Shown here one piece after another: positions 1-14,200 of a stretch of 64,000 nucleotides of DNA; positions within the stretch are counted from its first letter, which is position 1; each line of letters begins with the position of its first letter. The position numbers were made by a program, and so were the translations under genes. The DNA is from Ricinus communis (lineage: Eukaryota > Streptophyta > Magnoliopsida > Malpighiales > Euphorbiaceae): contig NC_063257.1 in NCBI RefSeq assembly GCF_019578655.1, positions 24,011,939 through 24,075,938 of the forward strand, given 5' to 3'. The notes beneath the pieces were generated by a model. The model ran no database searches, was not told the origin of the DNA, and was given only the letters and a program-made list of their open reading frames with translations.

Positions 1-2227
1 AATATATCAAAATAGAAAAGCAAAAAAATAAAAAAATGTATTTATCTACTTGCTTGATTATAGGTCCCACAAATTAATAAGCACAAGTGTATACTGATTT
101 AATTTTACCTACACTTTTACCTAATAATTGTTGGATTACATGCTATTCTACATACATATTATGTCATTTTTAATGGTTTTTTTATTAGTTTAATAAAAAA
201 TTTAGTATAAAATGCATATAACTTTGTGATGCATCAATCTTTCCATTACCATGTTTAATGGGTCTTTTTTTAAGTATTATTTTTATCTATTTCTTTGTTG
301 TGCTAAATTTAGTTTTGTCCACCTCATACCTCTTTTAATATATAAAATATCCATGATTCTTATGTTGCCAAGTCTTTTCTTTATTTTAACTCAAGTAATA
401 TTTTAAATTTATATCATTTCCAATTTATATTAAAAATAATTAAATAAAACCATTTACTTTTAACAACTAATAATATATAGATAGATTTAGTATAGAGCAA
501 TGTAAAATTCTTTTATTAATTTAATCTATGTACATCTAACAATTATCCTATTTAGTAACACTAAAAGTCAGGGCAACACAAAGATGCACAAAGATGAGCA
601 TGTTACATGAGACAGAGACACACACATGGCTTTCATAACCATGTGAGTTACTGGGTACACTCACACATGGATCCATTACCAGCCTATGACTATGAGCAAC
701 GAAAGAAAAGGAGTTTACAACCAATAATTTCAACTTTTAGGATGGAAAAATTCGTTGCAGTATATCATTTTTCATATATTATATAGAGGAGGGTGACGTA
801 GTTGTGAATGCGAAAGAGGACGGCTGGAAATTTGAAGGAGGATGAGGGCGACGTAGTCGTGAATGCGAAAGAGGAGGACTAGAAACTTGAAGGAGGAGAA
901 GGGCCACGTAGTCATGAAGGAGGAGGAAATGGGATCAGAGAAATAATATGGTTTGTAATTTAGGATGTGTATAGAGCCCTATTCTTCTTTTTAGATTGTA
1001 CTTATATCAAAACTCGTAGTTTTGATTTTCGACAAAATTATGTAGTTTTAAAAAAAAATGACATAATTTTATATTAATTGGTGATTAAGCTTAACAATAA
1101 AAGTAAAATTAATTAATTAAAATTAAAATAAAAAGTTATAATTTAAATCCTATTACATAACAAAATTTAAAAGTCTCTTAAATTCTTTTATAAGATATTA
1201 ATAATTAAAATACATATTATTAATGAAGATTATTTGATAAATGTAATTAATGCCATGATTAACATTATATAATCATAAGTTAATATTATTATATGTTTTG
1301 AATTGAAACCTCGGTAGGGTGCAAACGAACCGAGCCTAGTAAATAATAATTCAATTAGAACAAATAAATAATAAATAAATTAAAATTAAAATATTTAGTA
1401 ATTAATATAAAATTTAATTGCAATAAGAAAGTTATGTATTTAATTAAATAAAGTATAAGACACTATAGAAATTCATTTGAAAAAAAAATCTCTTATCTTA
1501 CTAACACTAATATATATCAAATATCTTTTTTGAAGAAGACTGCGATGAATTTATAAAAAAATATTTATTCATTATCTTATGAAGTCAAAAGATAAATTTT
1601 AAATTATATTAAGCAATTAAGTATTGATGATGAAAAATCTTTATATAAATATTGATTAATTATAAAGTTATAGATTATAAATCATAAAAAATATACTTTA
1701 GAACCTACTTATGCTTTATAATTTCATAACTAATTAATATTGATATTAAAATCACATTTATGATTTTCTTAAACAATTTTAATAATTTAAAAATAAAAAG
1801 AATTATCACTATTTTATCCTTTTTATTTATTTTTTATATTTTAATTTTAATTAAATGCATAACTTCTTTATTGTAATTAAATCATATAATCAATTACTAA
1901 AATCTTAATTTTAATGTTTTTTATTGTAATTAAATTTTGTTATTTACTAATTTAAATTGAAATGAATATTTGTATACCGGTTTTTTAAAATTTTAAAGTC
2001 ATATGATAAAATTGTAAAAAAGTAAAGTTTATGGTGTTTTTTGCAACACCACCACCGTCATCGGTATCTTCGGCTTGCTTTATTTATTTATTTCTAGATC
2101 ATACCCTATTGCATTGCTGATTACTGTTTGAATCTGCGTCCGTTGATTGACTGGATGTTAACACTTTCACAGTAAAGAATTCTCTTTAATTTTGTTGCTG
2201 TTAACTTGATCTGCTCCTTTTATGTAG
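1..2227. other. AT-rich upstream intergenic region
   Basis: This stretch lies upstream of the VPS52 start codon. It is strongly AT-rich, with many short A and T runs and no open frame resembling a known protein. The last 200 bases are less AT-rich and probably hold the promoter and 5' UTR of VPS52. The bases just before the ATG (about 2190-2227) are T-rich and end in TAG, so the start codon could lie directly after a 5' UTR intron, but I cannot place a convincing donor. A short tandem repeat at 786-925 is listed separately. Confidence 0.5.
786..925. repeat. Tandem repeat, about 55-bp unit, 2.5 copies
   Basis: Three successive purine-rich units share the core GACGTAGT(C/T)GTGAATGCG followed by AAAGAGGA and a GGAAAnTTGAAG-like tail. 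The third unit is shortened and carries CACGTAGTCATGAAGG. The units are G-rich in an otherwise very AT-rich flank. No gene function is evident. Confidence 0.75.
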
Positions 2228-5200
2228 ATGGAAAATCTGAAAATACAGCAAATGCCAATCACTTTAACAAACAACACAAACACTAAGGTAACCCTCTTGA
2301 TTGAACCCTTTAAAATACTTATCTTTTTGAAGACCCTCATTTCTTTTTAATTTCCATATGTGTATTCTTTTACTATGAATTGCAGCAGCAAGATCAGTCT
2401 TATGGTGGCATAGAAGATGATGCACCAAGAAATGTGTTTGATTTAGGAGCATTTGTAGGCGACCTGACTGTTGAAGAGGATGCTGCCAGGTTAGAAAAAG
2501 ATTCGTTACAACATTCAAAGCCAATTGTGTTCATCATATGTGAATCATTTTTAAGTTACTGAATTGAGGTTTTTGGTGGTGGTAGTGATGATATCTCATT
2601 GGAAGGACTTGAGCAAGAATTGGAAGAATGCAAAAATGACGATGTAATTCAGTTACTTTTTCTTTTCCCTCCTTTTTCAATTGACTTTCTCCTAATTACT
2701 ACTGTTGCTTCTTTTAGTTTGAATAATGTTGAACTCTTAGTTAATGCTAGGTTCATTGTCCTGTAATGTATTGAATCAGGACATTTTAGATTTGCGGTGG
2801 TTGATCACCGACCATTTCATAAATGTACATCCTCGCTTTACATATTATATATAGATATACACATAAATGCAAGTACAGCTCTCTCAACTGTATTAAGTTG
2901 TGAATTAATACTGTCATGAATGTTAAAAACAGGACTGGAGTTTAATTTGTGTAGCGTGGGAAGCCCCTTTAAGCTATTTATTTTATTTTTGGCATAAGTG
3001 TTTACATAGTAGACATCTTTTCCTATTTCTTTCATCTAATGTCTGTCAAATTTTGGTTTGTATCTTTTTCTTATCGACCATTGGATGTGTAGGTAGTTGC
3101 AAACATACTTTCTAAAGGTACAACCTTAAGGGACTACACAAAGGGGGTGGAGAACAATTTACGGCAAGTTGAGTTAGACTCAATTCAGGTCCGCTGCATC
3201 TTTTCTTTTGCTAATCCATGATCATTTAACGCATATTCAGCCTTTTAGATGTGTAGAGAAGGTTGTCTTCTTCTTCACCCTCTATATCGGACTCTTTAGC
3301 CGAAAATGGTTCATGCTTTATTAATGATATATCCTGTTCTATTACATACAAAAGTATGCTTTTGATCTGGTCCCAGTTCCTTCATTACCAAAATTGTAAT
3401 GCAAAGACTAATAATGTTTTTATTATTAAATGTAGAGTACGCAATCAGTTGAGGTAGGATTTGATTAGAGATTAGGCAGAAAAAAGTTGTTAGCCGTGAA
3501 AGAGAACAAAACCTTTTGTATTTGCTATTATCGTGAATGTATTTTTATTAGTTGTTGACTACTAATTAGTAATGAGCAATACATATTTTGTATGGGTTTC
3601 CATCTCTAAAGGCTATGTAAATCTCTTTTCAAGATTTAATTAGGAAGGAGATTTTTAACATCTCCTAGTAATTTGGGTTCTTTTTTTCTTTTTTTGGTTA
3701 AACATACATTATAAATCTTGTTTATTTGCATTGTTGGCTTTATGTAAAATGAAATCTTTGTTTTTGTTGTTTGGGTTTCTGATGAATTTAGTTCGTCTTT
3801 CACCTATTCTCTCTTTCCTTCTTACTCTTCTCTCATTTTTCATTATTCCTCGTGTCAGTGCCTATTATTTCATATTCGTGGTCGGACAATTCATGGCTTG
3901 AGAAAAAGTGTTCTTGAGAAAAAGGATCGCGCATAATGAGGTGGAGAATGCAGAATGATAGGCTTGTTCAATATGATAGAGATGACTTTAGTTGAGAAAG
4001 AAAGGAAAATTATGGTTGAGAAGAGAAAGACAACATTATCTAGTTGCCAATTCCTGCTTTTGAATTGATGAACATTTGTTAGATTCTTAGAGTCAGTCTA
4101 AAAAACTGATAAATGCTTTTGCTTTTAACACCAAAGAATAGACGAGCTAATAGGAACGAGAAAAGACTATATTGTGGGCCCAAAAGAATATTACATAGTA
4201 TCATAGGTTCAAACTATATTAGTTTGTCTGACGAATCTGTCAATGAGACTTAATTTTCAACTAGTTTAAAGATATTTTATATCCTTGTTAAGCCACTATG
4301 ATCAATAAAATGAGATCCTACTTTCCATGAAGAAACATAAGTGCAGCTTTTTTGTTTGCCTCCAAACAAGTAGCGGATGTTGGAGGTTTGTGTATTTCTT
4401 AGAACCTTAGGGTGTTTAGCAGTGTTATTAAAAACCTTATAACGTGGAATCAAATTGCATAGATCTTCATTCGGGGTTATCAAACCACCCTTACTTATCT
4501 CTATCAATAAAAAGGATTATTGGAGTATTTATACTTGCTAAAACTTTGTATATTTAATTTATAGTTAATTTTAAGAGAAAATTGCATAAGAAAGATGATT
4601 TTGAAATTTTTTCTGTCCGGCCAAATGGCTAGCGTCTGTCATGGGAGGCCTGGAGGTCATTATGGATGGGTGAAATATTAATTGGCATATACTTTTATTA
4701 TTTTCTCTATCTTTCATTTCTATAAGTTTGTACAAAGCCGGAAAATGACTTCCTCTCTTCAAGAGTGGAAGTCATTGTCCTTGAGAATAGTTTAGTTTTC
4801 TTTTTGACCACTCCTGGGTGCAACTGCCGGAAAATCCAGAGAACATTTACTGTAAATATTTTCCATGGAACAAACGGAACTATATTTTTACTTTGCACTT
4901 TTATCTGTGCTATTAAATTTGCTCGGTTTCAGTTTGAATGACTATTATGATAATAGTATTGCTACCATGCCAACCATGCAGGATTATATAAAAGAAAGTG
5001 ATAATCTAGTGTCTCTTCATGATCAAATTCGCGATTGTGACAGCATCTTGTCACAGATGGAAACTCTTCTCAGTGGATTTCAGGTATGATCGTTTTTGTG
5101 GGCTTATGTATGATTGTTTAGTACTTATTCTGTTTCACTGCTGGCAGCATTCAAAGTTATCTAGTCGATTTCTTGAAATTGTAGGCAGTGTTCGTAGGTT

Positions 5201-8200
5201 TAGCATGCATTTCTGGTACTATCTTCTGTTATCCTTTTTCTTTTTCTCGTTTGTCACTTGTGTGTTTTTCCTTTTTTCTTTTTGTGCTTCACTCATATTT
5301 ATAGATGCAAACTGAAAAATTGTAGTTTAAAAACCCTAATATTTCTGTTGAAAGTTACTATCTTAGATAAGAAACTGAAAAAGAAAACAAACAAAATACA
5401 TTACTTAATGACCCTGCATAATGAAATCACTTATTTAAGTTTCCTACTGCAGGCAGGTCTCAGACATTGTCTCTGAACCCTTATAATGTGTATGAATGAA
5501 AAATTTGATGACTGGGGAGATCTTGCAGTAAGGTTGTTTGCATTCTCTAATACTAAGTAGTGCAATGTTGACCATTTTCTACTGTTGGTTGTGAACTGCT
5601 ATTGACATGTTTATCTGTAATATGAATTAGGGAAACACAAAAGTTGCATTAGAATTGTGAGGGGAATTCTACTTATTGTTCATTTTCATTGATTTTAAAT
5701 TTGTTATATCTCTTACAATCTTGTGTTGTGTTTTTATCTTTGTAACAATGGCTTATTTGTTATCTTAGCTTTTTTGCTTGAAAATCTTGTTTTCCTTTCA
5801 TTATTTTGTTATTTTTGAGTTCCTTTGTGCGCATGCTTTTTCTTGCAATTGAATCTCTTATGATTTGGATTATTAACATATCTAGAAGTTGTGTGCCAGG
5901 CTGAGATTGGTTCTATAAGCTCAGACATCAAAATTCTACAGGAGAAGTCTATGGATATGGGTTTGAAGCTGAAGAATCGCAAGGTATCATTTATATGGGA
6001 AAAGTTGTGCATAATTATTTTTCTTGACTCTTGACTTTGGAATACCATAAATGCTTGACATGTTGTCATTTGGATGCTGATGATGGTTGTTTGTTCTCTT
6101 GTAAATTCCTCTTCTTCTCTATCCTCTAGGTAGTAAGTACATAGAAAAGGGACTACATGTTATCTGACAAAAATACAATGTCCACTACCATTTCTTGGTA
6201 GGAGCACATTTTGCACTTGCAGGATCTTGAGGTGTTAGGAGCACTCATTAGATACCTGGAGTGCAGCTTTTACCTCCTCTGATGTAGGACAGATGTAGAT
6301 AACTTGTTCTATGTTGAATCTTGCAGAAAGTAAGGGTTTAAGATTGAATTTCAAGTCTGGTTTGACACAAATTCAGATCTGAAATAGAAGAGAAGGAAAG
6401 AAAATGTAAGAAGACTTCTAAGAGTCAACACTTAGAAGGTTTAGGAGTCATTCCTAAAGAGATTGAAACACAATTCTAGAGCAGCATGCAGGAAATCTTG
6501 TTTATTAAATCTGGAAAAACACAGAATAATAATTGTTACAAGCCTAGATATTTATAGACTAAACTAGTCCTGCCACTGCTTGGATTAGGAATCCTAAACT
6601 AAGAAAATTATAAACTAATACTAACTAGGTAATACTAAATTAACTAAAAGTCCTAAATCAGACTTAAAATTAAATTAAAAGTCCTAAAATAAAATTTAAC
6701 TACTGTTCCAGTAAAGCTGAAAATTACAGAAATATCCCCTAACAAAGCTAGAAATTACAGAAGTACCATTGAAAGTGTAAATATTAGACCAAAATTCTAA
6801 ATCTCTTGCTTCCTTGAATTTTATTTGTCTTGATATGTTCCTTATCCGCATCATCCTCTCTCTCTCTCTCTCACACAATTAAGATTTCTATTTTTATGGT
6901 TTCCAAGATAAAAGTACTCGGACTCCTTATGATTGATGGTTGATGTTTGGGGTTGGCAATTTGGCATGTTGTGTGGAAAATGGGGTATAACGCTATCGCC
7001 ATTCTCCTAGGCACTTAAGCCCATAAACTTCCTCTTAAGTTAAATTTTTTCAGCAAAGCTGGAAGTTGAACGGCCGCTTTCTTGAAACTAATTCATAGGC
7101 GCTTTCAGTTAGTTATACTTTTTTTTCTAACTATATAAACAAATATAACAAGTGTGCGATACAAAGCATCAACCTATGGAAAAACGAATTGATTGACTAG
7201 TGAGTGCAACCCCGTAACTAGATAGACAATGGGTAGTTCAGGTGCGCTTAAAGTCTTATATAACGCATGCCGATGTTGCCAACGACAAACGTTTGACTTT
7301 GACTGTCACATCTGCAAGATCAATGGCAATTCTTCTATACTTTACCTGTATCTACAATGTTGCCTGTATCTATCATGCTGCAAATCCTTGATTTCCTCTT
7401 AATGGAATATCTATTCTCATAAAATCTAGTTTTTTCTTATGTATCGCAATCTTCTTTATGCTTCTGATATATGATATTCCATGCATTGTTCTAATAGGTA
7501 GCAGAATCACAATTGGCAAAATTTGTTGAAGACATCATTGTTCCTCCTAGAATGGTAGATGTAATTGTCGATGGAGAGGTACTTCTAGTTCATTTATCTA
7601 CTTGAGATTAGTATGAGGCTTTATCTTTTTGTTTGTTTCTTGCTCATCTTATGTCCTCTTCCAAGAAATGTTGGCTTTGTTGCAGCTAGTTGGATGTGGT
7701 ATAGTTACAAGTCCTTTAATAATTCATCCTGGTTGCTATGGTACTTTATATAATCCAATTTGTATAAGCTTAGGGAGAGAATTTTAATAGCAGACATTTT
7801 GGTAAGGGAGAGTAGTAGTATAGGATTATTACCCAAAATTTTACTGGCAAAATTTAACTTCTTTTTACTTTTCTTTTTATATATTTACATTTGCATTTTA
7901 AATGCCAAGTGTTGGATTTGCAAGGGTTTGACCAACCATTCATTGCTATGACTTGATTCCTTGAACATGGGAGTCATATTCCATAGGAGAAAGAGGGAAT
8001 AATTGGTTTGGCTATATGGGGGAATTGCATTCTGATTCTCGTTCTTTCTATGGAAAACCAAAAACTCTTAAGAACTGGACTCATCCTTCCAATTCTGATT
8101 CTGACCCTGTAGTCTGCAAACCAAAAAGGTCTATTGTTATAACAATGTGTTCATTCACAAAGACCAATGTAATTCCCAGTACACCAGACCTATTCTACAT

Positions 8201-11200
8201 CATATTGAATCATAGACCTAGTCACTTAAGGTTATGCCCGTGCGCACCTGTTATTGCAAACACTAATCCATAGCTGTATGGTCATATGTCCAAACTTAAG
8301 GATTATGTGGTTTTTGGTCTGAGTTTCAATCTCTTCTGCGTTCTGTAAGCTAAAGTAAATGGATGAATGACTAATGCAGTTTCCAAGTTGATATGAAACA
8401 ATTAGAAATGGCTTTTCCCAATATTCCAAATTCTTAGATCTTGTCTTGTGTGATGATAGAGCTGTTGGGTTATAGATTGGTGAATATTATCACCTTGCTT
8501 AATGCAAGGAGGAATAGGTGGCTTTCTCAGAATAAGAATTGTCAATGCATACTGTCAAGAAGTGATTTTGGTATCTTTGCACATTTTGCATTTTCTTCTA
8601 CCTCTTTGCAGTTATGGCTTTCTGTTGAGGTTTTCAGAAGCCGACTTAAAAATGTCAACTTATTTTCTTGTCTTCATATTTTTCTTCTCTTTGTGACCTA
8701 GCTCGTATAATCACCTGGTGTATCTGGGTTGCTGATGCAGACAAGTAAAGACTAAGAGAAGAAAATCCAAAGAATTCAGAAATTTAGAGTGCCCTTTTCC
8801 CCCTTTTTATTCTGTAATCAGTTATAAAACCTGAATTTAACTATAGATTTCACATTCAAGTTCTGTTATTTTCTGAAAATTAGCTATAGCACAATTTACC
8901 ATAAAGCTCTCCTACATCAGTTGCCTTTTTCAATGTATTGCTTTTTTACTTGCTGATGGAAAAGTTAATGTCATTGAAGAATTTGGACATCTACCTCTTT
9001 TTCAATCCCTCTTTTATTCATTTCTTAGTTCAGCATTTCGAGTCCCAAGTACCCAACATAATCTACTTGTTGCAGCATATGTAAAATTTATCATTGCTTC
9101 TGCTGTCACATGGTTTTGTCTGTTCTACTGTTCTATTGTAATTTATTCTAGGTTATTGTTGTTCTACCTTAGTTTATACCAATTTTGCACCATGCTGCAT
9201 TTACTAGGAACATATGGACTTGTTTACTTGAGGGGATGCAGGCAACATGCTTATTTTTCATTTGTGGTTAATACAGTGAATTTGGATTTATTTTCCCTTT
9301 CTTGCATTTGCTAACGTGGTTCCAGTGCTATTGGTATTTCAGGTCAATGATGAATATTTGAGAACTCTTGAGATTCTAAGTAAGAAGTTGAAGTTTGTAG
9401 AAGTGGATCCTCTAGTTAAAGGTGCAAAAGCTCTGAAGGACGTGCAGCCTGAGCTTGAAAAGCTTAGGCAGAAAGCAGTTTCAAAGGTTGTTTGCTTCAG
9501 TTGCATGATGCATGCTTGAGTGGTGTTTAATAAACAGTTGCATACTCTAATATTTGACGTCTGCCACTATTTAATTCAACTTTTTTCCCGTCTAAACAAT
9601 ATAATGTATTAATGTTTTCCACCTGTAGCGACTGTACTGTGAATTACAGTCAATTTTCCTGTAGAGATTATATTTGTTCTCTTTGTTGTGTGGTTGTTAC
9701 AAGTGACTAGCGAGTGTCCCTAAACTTGTCTCTGCATTGTAGTCATGCCTGTTCTGGTTTAGAACCTTATATAGTTGGTTTTTGGACGTACAAGTTAGCA
9801 CTTGTTACCTTAATTTGTAAATTCGTATACCTGTTCATTGTTAGGAGAAAACTGTTCCAAAGGTGGTTTAATTAAGTTTCATGACGCTTGGGTGCAGTTG
9901 ATTAATCAGAGGCATGAATCTTTGACTTGTACTACTGGTTAATCTGAATTTTTTCCCTTCTCAATGGTAACACACTATTTTCACTGGTAGATAATATATA
10001 ATGAATTACAAAGTCTAGATTTTACGGGGATCATTCTTTTGCTGTCGGGTTTCTTTTGGAAATCCTGTCTTTGTTAAAATAATAGGAGCGCTTATGGTTT
10101 TTGGGTTTGTGCACGAGTCTCGGTGGAGGCCGGCTTTCTTGGTTGATTTCAAGTTTGTGAATATCTGAACTCAGGAGATACAATGATGTTGTCTTCATCT
10201 TTGAATGCAATCTTACTGCAAGGGATTTTTGTGATACACTTACAAATCTGTGCATATATTTTGTGGCAGGTCTTTGAGTTCATTGTTCAGAAGCTATATG
10301 CATTGAGGAAACCCAAAACAAATATTCAGATCCTTCAACAGAGTGTTCTTCTAAAATACAAGTGAGTTGTCTCTTACTTAATGCTTCTTATAGCAGTGAT
10401 TTTGGTCTATCATTTCATCTTCGTAATATGCGGCAGCGGAAGACAAGTCAAAGCATGTATAATCGGTCCAGTGTTCGCATTAACTGCTTTACATTCATTT
10501 CAAGGTTTTTTTTCGATAGTTGGTTAATTTATCTTTTATAGACATGTTTGCGATAATTTTATTGCCATGTAGCAAATCTGTCACTGGCATGCATACGTGT
10601 ACCCCCTGCTCCTCCAGTTTCTGTAATGGAGTTATCAATAAGTTAGTTGGATATGTTAGGCCTCATTTAGTGCTGCTGTGGCTATTTCCAGTAGCCGCTT
10701 TTGGTGCAACATCAAAGAGAATTCTGTTTGGTAGTGCAAAACTACTTGACCGCCAGCTATTTTATGGGCCAAAATCTGATATCTATAGAAGCTAAAACTT
10801 GAAACTGTCGCAAGTTTCTACAACTCAGCTTGGCAGGTAGCTATTTTAGAACTCTTGGACAAAAATGCCTGTAAAATTTCTTAAGAATGATAAGTATACT
10901 TGATATAAAAAGGATTCTTTCCTCAGATGGGACAAAAAATAAATTCACTTGATTTCTGACTTGGTACAGTTCAAATTTTTAATCATTCATCTTTTTTGTT
11001 TTGTCCTTGTCAATTTACATTTTAACAGCGCTTCAATAACTCTTTTTAATTAAACACTAATAATAAAGCCATTTTATATTAGTAGCAATTCATAAAATAG
11101 TTATTGTTGTGATAGTGCTTTTACCTGTAGCAATAGCTACATGCAACAGAAATGCCAAAGTGGACTTCTGTCACACATGTTTCATGATTTAGCCTTTAGG

Positions 11201-14200
11201 TACACCTTTCACTCGTGTTCTTGTAGCTTAGTAGATGGTCAAATGGAATTGTAGGTATGTGATTTCCTTCCTCAAGGAACACGGGAAGGAGATATATATT
11301 GAGGTTCGTACAGCTTACATCGACACAATGAACAAGGTAAATGCTCTAGAACATAAATATTATTTCCCATTCTTTTAACGAGTATACATATGGATATTCT
11401 ACTTAATTCATGCATGTTTGTTCATTTTGTTACTATTTACAATAGTCAACTCAACTAAGCTTTATACTCAACTCAACTAAGCTTTAATCTCAAACTTGTT
11501 TGGTACAATTATTTGGTTTCTTTTCCTCTATTCCGCATAGTATCAGACTAATCTTTAGAAAAATTTGGAGCTATTAATCCTTTTTTATTATTTTCCCCAT
11601 CATCATCCCAGGTCATCCCTTTCTTTCTTATCTCCTAACTTTAGTAAGCTCAACTTTTCATATTTGTGCATTTGCTGTTTTATGATGCATGCATCTCAAT
11701 CTCCATTTTCTCAACTTTCTTCTATATGTGCCAAGAGAGAGCATGCGGGTTGTTTCCCTTGCACACCAGCTTGATCTGCTGACTTATAGTTAGTTGTTTT
11801 GTATTAAGCATTCCTTATGAGATGCTGATACTTTCTATTTCGTCGAGCCCCAAGCTTGTGGTCCTCCTTTGAGAACACGTCTTTAGCAACTGGGAGACAG
11901 ATTTGACTCGGCAGAAGCTATTGATCCTTCCTGGGAGTTCTTAGTCTAGTCTAGATCGTTTTTCTCGACAGTAAATCTTCTTCCTTATCCTTGTATTTCC
12001 ACACTCACTTTAACATACTTATTTGCTATGCTAATCTTGTGTGTTGTTTCTGTAGCGACCAAAATTTATTGACCCATCAGGTCATAAACAAGTTGAATCT
12101 CAGATTTATTAGACTTTCTTTTCAATAGCTGGAGTTCTGCAATCACATTGGACTATAGTTGCACTTCTCCATTTTGTTCACCATCTAATTTTGTGACATA
12201 TGGACGTACATCCCGAACCAAAATAAGTACACCCAGATACCCTAGGTTCAACAGGAAATAATGTTTTGTTTGAAAAAAGAACCTGATAAGGTGCTTCACC
12301 ATGAACAACAAAAGATGACTTACGGTTGATCAGAAAACAAGTTGGGGAAACATCAGCCTTTTTTTAGGAACTTGCATTTGAAACAATAAAGCCCTTGCAG
12401 TTTTTAAAAGATGTCTATTTCTTTGCTAAGCTACCCTATTGAGATGGTGTATCAACATAAGAAGTTTGATGAAGAATGCCATGTTGAATCATGTAATCTT
12501 GAAAATTTTCAGATGAGTATTCCTTCACATTGTCACTTTGCAATGTTTGAACAAACACATTAAATTGAGTGTTAATTTCAGCATAGACAGTTGAAAAATG
12601 AGAAAACACCTTGGGATAATTTTTCATTAAATGTAATCATGTCATTTGAGAATAGTCATCAATAAAAGTAACAAAATACTTAAACCCAGTTATGGATGTA
12701 ACTGGACAAGGACCCCAAACATTTAAATGAACTAATTCAAAAGGAGCACTAGCTCATTTACCGACTCTTGGACTTGAACTAAGAGAATGGTGTTTAGCAA
12801 ATTGACACAACTCACACTCTAATGAAGATGGACCCTAAAACCTAGGACACAATTTCTATAACACAAAAAGAGAAGGATGACTGAATCGATAATATGCTCC
12901 AAATTGGGTAACCACTTCAAAACAAGCTACGGATCTTGGTACTTATGTACCAAGGATGTAGAGGGCCCCAGACTCTTGTCCCTTACCGTAATCTTTGTTG
13001 TAAGATCTTGGAAAAACAAAGAATGAATGAGATATAACAATATAAAGCTCGAGTGATTTTGCTTATAAAACTCAAGTTAAAAGACAACTAAGGTAAACTA
13101 AAAACAGATGACGAAGGAAGTGTCGGAGTTAGAATTATTGTGCTAGACCTAAGAACAAAAGACATGGACCCATCTGTGAGAGTAACGTTTGCGCGATTGA
13201 AAGGTAGAAAGCAGACTAGAATTACCTGTCATGTGATCTGTGACACTAGTAATGACCCATTTGGAAGAGGAGGAAAGAAGGCATGTATTGTGTTTACTTG
13301 ATTCAACGATAATGAATCTTGATACTGAGTGAACTTGGCATATTCATCTGCAGATATATAACAAATTTCTTAAAGGTAAGAGTAGCTGCAACATGAGTTG
13401 ATTATGCCTTCGTATTTTGCAATTTCCTGCAATCCCGCTTCATGTGACTAGACTTATGATAATAGTGACAAACTATTCCTCCCAAATCTTGTCCACGAGT
13501 ATCTGTGTTTCGATTATAGGTACTGGATCGATCAAAGTTGCTTGAACCCACCCCTTTACTACCATTCTTATATTGAGCCTCTTTCTTGAAATCCGTAAAG
13601 TAGCTAGAAAGAGACCTATCACCCTTTTTTGTACGATAAAAGGCTCTGCAAGCGTCAGAAATACGAGAAATATTTCCCTTTCCAGAGTATAAGAAATCCA
13701 GATAGTTCATTAGTTCTTTCACATGTTCATAATGATTAACCATACCAATTACCTAACTCTCATTAGAATTGCATATATGTGTAAGAATAACTGAGCATCC
13801 TCCTTTAGCCACTTTTGTTTTGAATCATCTGTAGGTGGATCTTCAGTCATGATTATCAATATCTATACTTTGCAGATAAAGTTGAACTGTTATATTCCAG
13901 TCAAACTAATTAGAGCCATTTAGGTTATGTTTTGTTATTTTTGATATCATAGGAACCACATCCGTCATAACTACGGATTTCTTATAAGTCATTCTACTAA
14001 AAATATGCAGAGAAAACAGAAAACTAAAATTTTCTAGCACCAAGAAAACCCGAACCTGTTACACAAGAACACCTTCACCCAAATGTCAAAAGTACCAAAC
14101 AAAACACATATATGTGCAACAGAGAGAGAGGCTAGGGCAGAAATCTTCTGTCAGCACATGTGATGCACATGCTGTTGATCGCCGGATTTTGTAGAGCCTC

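Noticed and set aside
548..733. 61-codon minus-strand open frame upstream of VPS52
   Set aside because: Short, in AT-rich noncoding sequence, with no recognisable similarity and no gene context.
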